A DNA stretch of 5,354 nt from an uncultured Actinomyces sp. (lineage in GTDB: Bacteria; Actinomycetota; Actinomycetes; Actinomycetales; Actinomycetaceae): the NCBI GenBank assembly GCA_916719935.1, contig CAKAPY010000108.1, positions 1 to 5,354 on the forward strand, read 5' to 3'. Shown here piece by piece: positions 1-5,354 of the stretch. Below the pieces are notes generated by a model. It was not told where the DNA came from. It did not search any database and saw only the letters and a list, made by a program, of their open reading frames with translations. The position numbers were made by a program, and so were the translations under genes. Numbering within the stretch: the first letter of the stretch is position 1; each line of letters opens with the position of its first letter.

Positions 1-618
1 GGCTACGACGCCATTGAAGTTTTTGCGTTCGATGGTGTGGAAATTCTTCGCTTTTTCGACAATCCCCTCAGCAGCGATGGTGGGGGTGCGAATATCTGTC
101 CACTCCACGGTACTGAAGTTAGGGTGGCTGTCATCTAGCTGAGCGCCGCTGCTGGTTTTAATGAAACGCATGTAAAACCCTGAAAGCGTGACGCTCTGAC
201 GTGAGACGACTGTATTTTCGGGAAGACCCAAAGACAGCTTCTCCAAGGTCAGTGGTGACGTAGCGAATGTCAACTTCCCGTCTTGGTCGATGCCAACATA
301 GGGATTCGCGTAGCGATTAAATTCCGTGCGCATCGTGCAATCGTTCGAATATGTTGCTTGAGTAAAGGTCACCGACGACCAATCCAGCGCAAGGGCAGAA
401 GCCTGGCAGGCCTCTTCAGTCAGTGTCTTCGAGAAATCGTGCACCGTTACTTGATAGCTGACCGAATTTGGTTCACGAATTGTGAAGACTTCCTCAATTT
501 TTACTTCGTTTTCTGCGCTATAGCCGGGGGTAGCGGTGAAAAGCGACAGCACGATGACAGATGCACACACAGCCGCCCAAGTCTGCAGGCGGTGAAGGTG
601 TCGGTGATAGGGGTGCAT
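1..618 (-). CDS. P5: signal-peptide membrane-protein paralogue, C-terminus outside window
   Basis: Last gene of the array in this window. It is open for 206 codons from ATG at 616-618 to base 1 without a stop, so the stalk, membrane helix and tail lie beyond the edge. The start is supported by GAGGAA four bases upstream and a signal peptide: a His/Arg-rich N-region, a hydrophobic core around residues 13-28, and likely cleavage after GYS (34). The outer domain has Cys71 and Cys94, the NPYVGIDQDGK block at 105-115, a TFA block at 117-119, LSLGLPE at 128-134, AAEG at 182-185 and ERKNFNG at 197-203, each matching P4 or P1/P2 at the same residue numbers. It is closest to P4 (shared SKTLT, YSNDC and NPYVG-DQDGK). 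By analogy a transmembrane helix and a Pro/Ser-rich cytoplasmic tail should follow. The function is unknown. The gene lies 54 bases after the P4 stop, in the same direction. Confidence 0.9.
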   Translation of the reverse strand, partial: MHPYHRHLHRLQTWAAVCASVIVLSLFTATPGYSAENEVKIEEVFTIREPNSVSYQVTVHDFSKTLTEEACQASALALDWSSVTFTQATYSNDCTMRTEFNRYANPYVGIDQDGKLTFATSPLTLEKLSLGLPENTVVSRQSVTLSGFYMRFIKTSSGAQLDDSHPNFSTVEWTDIRTPTIAAEGIVEKAKNFHTIERKNFNGVVA

Positions 619-672
619 AAATTTCCTCAAGGTGAGCTGAGATCCAAGGCTGTGCGAGCAGTAGTGGTCGAT

Positions 673-1662
673 TTAAGCCGAAGGGTTGCGCCACTCCGAA
701 TCGAAAGGATTGTGAGGTTCTTGAACGGTCGGGGTGGGTGTAGGGGGCGCCGAAGACTGAGCTTGGTAGTCGGAGGGGACAAGGATCCCCGCCTGAGTCT
801 TATTTCGTTCTAGACCCTTCTTCAGTATCCACCACATGCACCACACGAAAAACCCCCCCAGTCCCACGCCGATTACGGGGTTGATGACCCGGTTGATCAG
901 CCACCCAAGACTAAAGGGTGATGGCGAGCTTGCTGTAGACGAAGGAGTGTATGAGCTTGCTGTAGGTGAAGGAGTGTATGACGTCGGAGCCGCAATAGTA
1001 CGTGAATGCGGAAAATCCGTCATTTCGGTCGGTACTGGAACGGCCGTAAGTTCGTTGAAATCTTTGCGCTCAATCGGGTGGGAATAAGAAGAAGAACCTT
1101 GGATATATCCTTCGGCACCCACGACCGAACCGAGGTCATTAATCCAGCTCGCCCAATCACTCATCGGGTTGCTTTCGTCGAGTTTCGCGCCTTTCGTGCC
1201 CTTTGTGATGGCTAGGTATCCGCCGGTGAAATCAACTCGACGTGCTATCACGGAAATATCTTCGGGCAGGCCAAGCGAGAGGTCTTTGAGCTCCAGCGGA
1301 GCCGCGGCAAAGGTCACCTTTCCATCCTGATCGACGCCAACGTACGGGTTTGTTGCACGCTTGAAATCCGTAGTAATTTCGCAGTCATTGGAGTATGAAT
1401 CATCTTTGAAGCGAGTCTGAGACCATTGTTGGACCATGGGAGATGCGTCACAAGCATCTTGGGTGAGCGTTTTTGAATAGTCGATTACCGTAATGGTGTG
1501 GCTGACGTTGCCGTCCGACAAAATCATGAAAAACTCTCTGATCTCCGCCTGATTGCGAACAGCATGAGCGGGCGATGCCCCGAATAAGGAAGCAGAAATC
1601 ATGAGCGCACAGGCCGTAATGCTCAGCAAAATGCGGTTTCGTCTGGAAATAGATGCTCTCAT
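673..1662 (-). CDS. P4: single-pass membrane protein, array paralogue
   Basis: 329 residues, family unrecognised. I chose ATG at 1660-1662 over the longer ATG at 1720-1722. The inner start has AAGGAA six bases upstream and begins a normal signal peptide (SRRNR, hydrophobic 11-28, PAHA cleavage at 34). It also places Cys71, Cys94 and NPY105-107 at exactly the residue numbers of P1, P2 and P5. The longer form would add 20 polar, charged residues with a GGAGGA touching the ATG. Domain order: outer domain about 35-211, Ser/Thr/Pro stalk about 212-250 with a duplicated 9-residue unit, membrane helix about 258-280 rich in Gly and Trp, a modest basic stop-transfer (KKGLERNK), and a short cytoplasmic tail to 329 ending HNPFDSEWRNPSA. 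Expected topology is outside N-terminus and inside C-terminus. It lies 56 bases after P3 and 54 before P5. It is closest to P5. Confidence 0.92.
   Translation of the reverse strand: MRASISRRNRILLSITACALMISASLFGASPAHAVRNQAEIREFFMILSDGNVSHTITVIDYSKTLTQDACDASPMVQQWSQTRFKDDSYSNDCEITTDFKRATNPYVGVDQDGKVTFAAAPLELKDLSLGLPEDISVIARRVDFTGGYLAITKGTKGAKLDESNPMSDWASWINDLGSVVGAEGYIQGSSSYSHPIERKDFNELTAVPVPTEMTDFPHSRTIAAPTSYTPSPTASSYTPSSTASSPSPFSLGWLINRVINPVIGVGLGGFFVWCMWWILKKGLERNKTQAGILVPSDYQAQSSAPPTPTPTVQEPHNPFDSEWRNPSA
926..979 (-). repeat. Two tandem 27-bp repeat units in the P4 stalk
   Basis: Units at 926-952 and 953-979 match at 25 of 27 bases. Each encodes nine residues, read as SYTPSPTAS and SYTPSSTAS, in the Ser/Thr/Pro stalk between the outer domain and the membrane helix. 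Whole-codon duplication would change stalk length without breaking the frame. Confidence 0.85.
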
Positions 1663-1668
1663 GAGTAG

Positions 1669-1674
1669 TTCCTT
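1669..1674 (-). promoter_or_regulatory. Ribosome binding site deciding the P4 start
   Basis: AAGGAA on the minus strand, six bases before ATG 1660-1662. It supports the inner start of P4 over the upstream ATG at 1720-1722, where the purine-rich GGAGGA abuts the ATG and is itself coding sequence for the end of P3. Confidence 0.7.
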
Positions 1675-1718
1675 AGTTTCTCGTGATTTCCTGCGACTGT
1701 GAACACGTGAGTCTGAGG

Positions 1719-2939
1719 TCATTCCTCCGGCGGCGCAAAACGATTGCGTCCCTCTGAGGGTTTGCTCGATGCAGCCCCGCCCTGTGCGGAAGGAGAAGGG
1801 TGGAAAGGATCATCTGCGGCCTCGGCTGCCGACGCTGCCTCGGGAATCGAAGGAATATCCGGGGTGCTGGACGCAGACTCTAAGGAGAAAGGATTGCGTT
1901 CCAGCGGGGTAGGGGAGGGGAAGGCCTCGGGGTAGTGGAGCGCAGTGGAGGCCTCCTCGGCCTCGGTAACGGGCTGTGAACTTACATCAAAAAGATTCTC
2001 TGAACTTGGCTGGGCAGGCGGTCGAGCTGGCTCGTAGTACTGGGGAATAGCGAGCGGCGACGGCTCTGCCTTCTTTTGCTTCTTCTTCCTCTTCTTCTTT
2101 TTGAGCGAGTCAAAGCCCCAGACAATCGCGATAAAGATGACGGCTATCGGAAGACCACCGTATTTTTGAAGCGAACTCAAGATGGTGTCAAAAAACGTAA
2201 TGGCGTCAGGCGTGGAGCTTGAATTCTGCGAACTTGTTGCACGTCGCGACGCGGCTTTGGACGGAGCCGAGGTCGCTTGATTGACGGTAGTGAGGTCACT
2301 AGGAACATCAACTGGTGAAATACCCGCGCGCTCCATGCGGCTAATCGGTTGGAAATTTGAGTGCACCTTGAGCGTGCCAATAGCTGCGACGGGAGCATTC
2401 AGTGCATCGCCGCTCCACTGAACAATGACGGTGTGATTGCCGCCATCGGTAATAATACCCTGCGATGAAACCTGGGTAATTGCGGCGTTCGGTGCGCCTA
2501 AACTGATGGAACGCCTGCCTTTGATATCTGTATCAGCAGGGAAAGAAAGATGGAGGTCCTCAGCAGTTACCGGGAGTGTGGCAAAGGTGAAATCGCCCTG
2601 TTTATTGATCGCTAGGTAGGGATTATTGCCCATGAATTTTGCGCTAATCCTGCAATATGACTGGTTATTGTCATTTGAGAAGGTTGTTTCCGCGCCGAGG
2701 TTCGTCTGGGGAAGAGAACGACATGCCTCTTCGGTCATTGTGTGAGAGGAATCCGCGATGTTGAGCTCATAGCTGATTAGTCCGATATCGCTGAAGGTGA
2801 AGCTCTCGAAAATGGTGACATAGGCGCTGTCAGCGAGTGCAGGTGTCGCCATCAGGGTGGACGCACCGCCGGCAACGAGGAACGTACAGGCTGACATACC
2901 CAGCAGGCGCGCCACGCGTCGCATCAGAGTGGATCGCAT
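1719..2939 (-). CDS. P3: divergent single-pass membrane protein with long multi-motif tail
   Basis: 406 residues, family unrecognised. ATG at 2937-2939 is preceded by GGAAGGA with five bases spacing. The signal peptide has MRRVAR, a hydrophobic core and an ATPALA cleavage site at 36. The outer domain (about 37-213) keeps Cys73, Cys96, NPY106-108, TFA at 118-120, EDLHL at 127-131 and VDVP at 210-213. It is two residues out of register with the others and has lost the ER-x-x-FNG block (SRMERAG instead). A Ser/Ala/Thr stalk (214-245) leads to a membrane helix at about 261-279, then an unusually lysine-rich stop-transfer at 280-290. The cytoplasmic tail is about 115 residues, acidic and Pro/Ser/Ala-rich, with four related short motifs: ENLFDV (314-319), ERNPFSLE (347-354), DDPFHPS (376-382) and GRNRFAPP (397-404). 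The gene follows P2 by 109 bases, and its stop lies 56 bases before the chosen P4 start. Confidence 0.93.
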   Translation of the reverse strand: MRSTLMRRVARLLGMSACTFLVAGGASTLMATPALADSAYVTIFESFTFSDIGLISYELNIADSSHTMTEEACRSLPQTNLGAETTFSNDNNQSYCRISAKFMGNNPYLAINKQGDFTFATLPVTAEDLHLSFPADTDIKGRRSISLGAPNAAITQVSSQGIITDGGNHTVIVQWSGDALNAPVAAIGTLKVHSNFQPISRMERAGISPVDVPSDLTTVNQATSAPSKAASRRATSSQNSSSTPDAITFFDTILSSLQKYGGLPIAVIFIAIVWGFDSLKKKKRKKKQKKAEPSPLAIPQYYEPARPPAQPSSENLFDVSSQPVTEAEEASTALHYPEAFPSPTPLERNPFSLESASSTPDIPSIPEAASAAEAADDPFHPSPSAQGGAASSKPSEGRNRFAPPEE

Positions 2940-3048
2940 ATGAGTCCTTCCAAGATCATTGCCGAGGCTGTGGCCAGTCTAGTGGGAGCGGGCCCTCCTG
3001 TGTGGGGTGAGGTTGAGGGAGGACTCCGGCTGTGCCAGTAGAAAATGC
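2940..3048 (-). other. P2-P3 intergenic gap, the longest in the window
   Basis: These 109 bases contain the P3 ribosome binding site (GGAAGGA, 2945-2951) and a near-duplicate pair: GGCTGTGGCCAGT at 2966-2978 and GGCTGTGCCAGT at 3028-3039 on the plus strand. No convincing stem-loop plus T-run terminator is present. A TAGACT string on the minus strand could act as a -10 box, but no matching -35 hexamer is seen. It is the likeliest place for an internal promoter, without positive proof. Confidence 0.5.
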
Positions 3049-4071
3049 TCAGTTCTTTGGCGGCTCAAATGGGTTGCGCCAGCCGCTTGAAGAAGGAGAA
3101 GGTGGTTGCGTGCCAGCGGAGGGCGAACTCTGGTAGGGCGAAGTCGGTGCCGATCCAGCCTGTGGGCCCATGCCGGTCGGCGTATAGGTGCCTGCGGGTG
3201 TCGACGAGCCGTATGGTTGGGGGAAGGGCACTCCAGCTTGGTATGAGGTGAAACCGCCTTGGTAGAGGCCGGCCTTCTTTTTCCTCCTGCGTGAGATCAA
3301 AACTGCAGAAATCACCACGAGAACGGCGGTGATGAATAAAGAGGAGAAGAGAATCAAACTCATTCCCGGAGTTCCAAAGAATGTGCGCCCGAGCGCCCCG
3401 GTTCCTCTGGACGGGGTCGTGACACTGGGGGCCTGAAGATCAGCGGGCACTTCAACAGCGCTAATGCCGTTAAAGTCCTCGCGTTCTTGAGCGTGGAAAC
3501 GGTCGTCGATTTCCACCGTTCCTTCGGCGGCGACCACTTCTTCAGAAACCTCATCCCAGTGAATGGTGTCGCCAGAATCATCACGACGCACTGAGGCGCC
3601 TTCGCTCACAAGCGACGTATTCAGGTTCCTCCCCGTCAAAGAAAAGCGATGCGAAGAAACAACGGTATTGCTGGGAAGGCCGAGGTTGAGGTCTTCAATT
3701 TTCACAGGTTTTGCGGCGAAAGTAAGGTGTCCGCTTGAGTCAACCGCCACGTAGGGATTCTTGTGTCGGTTGAAATCGGTTTCGATGTGGCAATAGTTGT
3801 AAGAAGAATTGGCTTCGAATTCGACAACCGACCACTGTTGAGCCAAAGGGACTTCCTCGCAGGCAGCTTCGGTCATGGTTTGAGTGCGGTCAAAAACCGA
3901 TATCTCGTATTGGCTACGTCCGCTACCGCGTACGTACACGCTTTCAGTAATCGAGACCTCTTGCTCTTGAGCATGAGTAGGGGCGGACAAGCCAATCGTG
4001 ACAAGGAATCCACACGCAAAAGCACAGGCAAGGAAAGAGTGCGCTGTCGGCCTCGGGAAAGAAAAAAGCAT
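3049..4071 (-). CDS. P2: single-pass membrane protein, array paralogue
   Basis: 340 residues, family unrecognised. ATG at 4069-4071 has AGGAG six bases upstream. Signal peptide residues 1-34 have a long hydrophobic region and APTHA cleavage before QEQE. The outer domain aligns without gaps to P1 from about residue 37 to 210: Cys71, Cys94, HIETDFNRH at 95-103, NPYVAVD at 105-111, LTFAAKP at 116-122, EDLNLGLP at 126-133, AAEGT at 181-185 and ER-x-DFNGI at 196-203. A short stalk (about 211-236) is followed by a strong membrane helix at 237-259, then RRRKKK and a Tyr/Gly/Pro-rich inner tail. The tail begins LYQGGF, which resembles KYQSGGF in P1, and ends GWRNPFEPPKN. There is no LPxTG sorting signal. 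The start is 9 bases after the P1 stop, so translation is probably coupled to P1. Confidence 0.94.
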   Translation of the reverse strand: MLFSFPRPTAHSFLACAFACGFLVTIGLSAPTHAQEQEVSITESVYVRGSGRSQYEISVFDRTQTMTEAACEEVPLAQQWSVVEFEANSSYNYCHIETDFNRHKNPYVAVDSSGHLTFAAKPVKIEDLNLGLPSNTVVSSHRFSLTGRNLNTSLVSEGASVRRDDSGDTIHWDEVSEEVVAAEGTVEIDDRFHAQEREDFNGISAVEVPADLQAPSVTTPSRGTGALGRTFFGTPGMSLILFSSLFITAVLVVISAVLISRRRKKKAGLYQGGFTSYQAGVPFPQPYGSSTPAGTYTPTGMGPQAGSAPTSPYQSSPSAGTQPPSPSSSGWRNPFEPPKN

Positions 4072-4077
4072 GAAGTG

Positions 4078-4083
4078 CTCCTA
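4078..4083 (-). promoter_or_regulatory. P2 ribosome binding site fused to the P1 stop codon
   Basis: The minus strand reads TAGGAG: the TAG stop of P1 (4081-4083) overlaps the AGGAG of P2 (4078-4082), with six bases to the P2 ATG. Ribosomes ending P1 would sit on the P2 initiation region, which favours translational coupling. Confidence 0.75.
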
Positions 4084-5310
4084 GAGGGAATTTCGCCAGT
4101 CGGTCGAGTACGGGTCTGGTGCTGAATCGGCGGCTTCCGCGGGACTTGCCGCTGAGGGCAGGGAAGAAGCGGGATCAGAGGGCGGCGCATAGGGGTTGTA
4201 CGGCTCTGAAGACGTAGCAGGCGAGGGAGAAGCTGGAATTTGCGAGGCCGAGGCCGGCTTGGAATCGCTGGGCGCGAGGCGGGGATCGGCGGGCACAGTA
4301 CCGTGCGGCGTGCTCGTTGAGGGGGCCGGCGATCCTGTTGAGAACGCGCTGGCAGAGGTATCTTTTTCGCTCACGCTGAAGGGGCTTGGCGTATGGGAAG
4401 GAGCCCCCGGCTCGCTGCGGGAGGAAAGCGGTGTAGGAATACGTACTGGGAACCCGCCGCTCTGGTATTTGTTCTTGCGACGTCGGCGAGCGGAATACCT
4501 TGTTATAAACGTCGCACCGCCAAATATGATGATCGCTGGGAGCAAGCGAATGAAGAATTGCGTGAGGCCGGACGTCATTCCCGGGGTGCTTGAGCCTGAA
4601 GACGCCGACTTCGAAGAAGGGGAGGGGCTGCTAGAGCTGCTTGCGTTTGCTTTGACAGTAGAGGAAGCGTCTTTCAGATTTCCGGGCATATCAACGGCTT
4701 CAATACCTTGATAGGTCTTGCGTTCTTGGGTGTGGAAATCGGTGTCGACGTCGATCGTCCCCTCAGCGGCGACGACATCCTTTCCGATTTTTTTCCAGGA
4801 GACGTTATCACCTGTGCTGTCCTGGCGGGTTTCTGCTCCCTCCTTTACCCGTGTTGCGTGGAACCCTCTTCCTGAAAGGCTCACGGACTGGTAGGTGAGA
4901 GTCGCATCCTCGGGAAGTTCAAGACCGAGATCTTCAAGCACGACGGGGCGAGCGGCAAAGGTTACTGTTCGATTCTGATCGACAGCTGCATAGGGATTCA
5001 CATGGCGATTGAAATCGGTTTCGATGGTGCATCGAGTTGAGGTCGGTGAGGCGCTAAAGCTGACGCGAGACCACTCCAATGCCACGGGGAGAGACTCGCA
5101 GGCTTCCTCACTGAGGAAGTTGGACTGCTCGATGAGCAAAAACTGGTGAGTGACACGTCCGTCTACTCGGACCCAGAAAGTCTCGGAGATACTGAAACGG
5201 TGGCCGGCCGCATGAGCTGATGGAGCATTGATCACTGGCACAGCCATCGCCAAAGCGCAGATGCCGGCAAGAGAGAAGGTTGCAACTCGCTTCGTCAAAG
5301 GGAAAGACAT
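4081..5310 (-). CDS. P1: single-pass membrane protein, first complete array paralogue
   Basis: 409 residues, the longest copy, family unrecognised. ATG at 5308-5310 has AGGAG six bases upstream. The signal peptide (1-34) has TKR, a hydrophobic core and PSAHA cleavage. The outer domain (about 36-208) contains Cys71, Cys94, TIETDFNRH at 95-103, NPYAAVD at 105-111, VTFAARP at 116-122, EDLGLELPED at 126-135, VVAAEGTID at 179-187 and ERKTYQGIEAVDMP at 196-209. A poly-Ser/Pro stalk (about 214-245) precedes a membrane helix at about 252-272, followed by ARRRRKNK. The cytoplasmic tail of about 130 residues is rich in Ser, Pro, Ala and Thr and probably disordered. It carries EPYNPYAPP (369-377), AEAAD (391-395, also in the P3 tail) and the terminal DPYSTDWRNSL. 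It is closest to P2. No enzyme motif is visible, and a sensor, adhesin or complex-scaffold role is only inference. Confidence 0.94.
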   Translation of the reverse strand: MSFPLTKRVATFSLAGICALAMAVPVINAPSAHAAGHRFSISETFWVRVDGRVTHQFLLIEQSNFLSEEACESLPVALEWSRVSFSASPTSTRCTIETDFNRHVNPYAAVDQNRTVTFAARPVVLEDLGLELPEDATLTYQSVSLSGRGFHATRVKEGAETRQDSTGDNVSWKKIGKDVVAAEGTIDVDTDFHTQERKTYQGIEAVDMPGNLKDASSTVKANASSSSSPSPSSKSASSGSSTPGMTSGLTQFFIRLLPAIIIFGGATFITRYSARRRRKNKYQSGGFPVRIPTPLSSRSEPGAPSHTPSPFSVSEKDTSASAFSTGSPAPSTSTPHGTVPADPRLAPSDSKPASASQIPASPSPATSSEPYNPYAPPSDPASSLPSAASPAEAADSAPDPYSTDWRNSL

Positions 5311-5316
5311 GTCATG

Positions 5317-5322
5317 CTCCTA
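5317..5322 (-). promoter_or_regulatory. P1 ribosome binding site, TAGGAG
   Basis: AGGAG lies six bases before the P1 ATG. Together with the preceding T it forms TAGGAG, the same string at the same spacing as upstream of P2. This hints that P1 also follows a gene whose TAG overlaps its ribosome binding site. Confidence 0.7.
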
Positions 5323-5354
5323 TGAGGGGTTAACTGCCGTCGGGGCGACCGCGG
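5320..5354 (-). CDS. Possible 3' end of an upstream gene
   Basis: The minus strand reads ten codons (AVAPTAVNPS) and then TAG at 5320-5322, nine bases before the P1 start. This is the same stop-to-start distance, with TAG overlapping AGGAG, as at the P1/P2 junction. The residues suit a Pro/Ala/Ser-rich tail, and the final NPS recalls the WRNPSA end of P4. A second frame (RGRPDGS, then TAA) is also open over this short stretch, so the assignment is weak. If correct, the array has at least one more upstream member or another co-transcribed gene. Confidence 0.35.
   Translation of the reverse strand, partial: AVAPTAVNPS

Noticed and set aside
283..813. Plus-strand open frame of 176 codons
   Set aside because: It is antisense to P4 and P5, crosses their intergenic gap, and has no family-like pattern, while the minus strand is conserved among paralogues.
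1663..1722. Upstream start for P4 at 1722, giving a 4-base ATGA overlap with P3
   Set aside because: ATGA overlap is a common coupling signal, but the purine run abuts the ATG, the added 20 residues are charged and spoil the signal peptide, and the inner start aligns exactly with the paralogues.
2090..2106. Programmed frameshift site in the A-rich run of P3
   Set aside because: The run reads C AAA AAG in frame, not a canonical X-XXY-YYZ heptamer, and the zero frame stays open with tail motifs to the end.
2940..3048. Rho-independent terminator between P2 and P3
   Set aside because: Only short imperfect pairings (CCTCC with GGAGG) are present, with no T-run.
3763..4125. Plus-strand open frame of 120 codons
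   Set aside because: It lies antisense over the conserved P2 N-terminus and the P1/P2 junction, with no sign of an independent protein.
3873..4190. Minus-strand open frame of 105 codons
   Set aside because: It is an alternative frame across the end of P1 and start of P2. Both overlapping genes have strong paralogue support.
4196..4711. Plus-strand open frame of 171 codons
   Set aside because: It is the antisense shadow of the Ser/Pro/Ala-rich tail, stalk and membrane region of P1, where low-complexity codons keep stops rare.
673..5310. Cell-wall anchored surface proteins (LPxTG type)
   Set aside because: No LPxTG-like motif precedes the membrane helices, and long tails follow them, unlike sortase substrates.

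Overview
The window holds one minus-strand operon made almost entirely of tandem copies of a single gene family. In transcription order (right to left) these are P1 (4081-5310), P2 (3049-4071), P3 (1719-2939), P4 (673-1662) and P5 (618 to beyond base 1, incomplete). A short coding-like remnant at 5320-5354 may be the end of a further upstream gene. I see no RNA gene, mobile element, CRISPR array or clear promoter or terminator.

All five proteins share one plan. Each has a Sec signal peptide ending near residue 34-36 and an extracytoplasmic domain of about 170 residues with two invariant cysteines exactly 23 residues apart. The four complete proteins then have a Ser/Thr/Pro/Ala-rich stalk, one transmembrane helix, a positively charged stop-transfer cluster and a Pro/Ser-rich cytoplasmic tail of very variable length (about 50 to 130 residues). 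The tails end in related short motifs built around Trp-Arg-Asn-Pro and Asn-Pro-Phe/Tyr. This predicts single-pass type I membrane proteins with an outside sensing or binding domain and a disordered inner tail. I recognise no named family, so no gene symbols are given. A distant relation to actinobacterial LppM-like (DUF3153) envelope domains is a guess that an HMM search could test.

P1 and P2 are the closest pair, and P4 and P5 form another. P3 is the most divergent in the outer domain and has the longest multi-motif tail. The genes are packed closely: P1 and P2 are 9 bases apart with the stop codon inside the ribosome binding site, and the other gaps are 54 to 109 bases. Co-expression, and possibly a hetero-oligomeric envelope complex, is the simplest reading, but it is inference.

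Moderate-to-high GC, Ala/Ser/Pro-rich tails, long signal peptides with AxA sites and standard AGGAG-type ribosome binding sites suggest an actinobacterium of moderate GC, perhaps of the Actinomycetaceae type. The host assignment is tentative.
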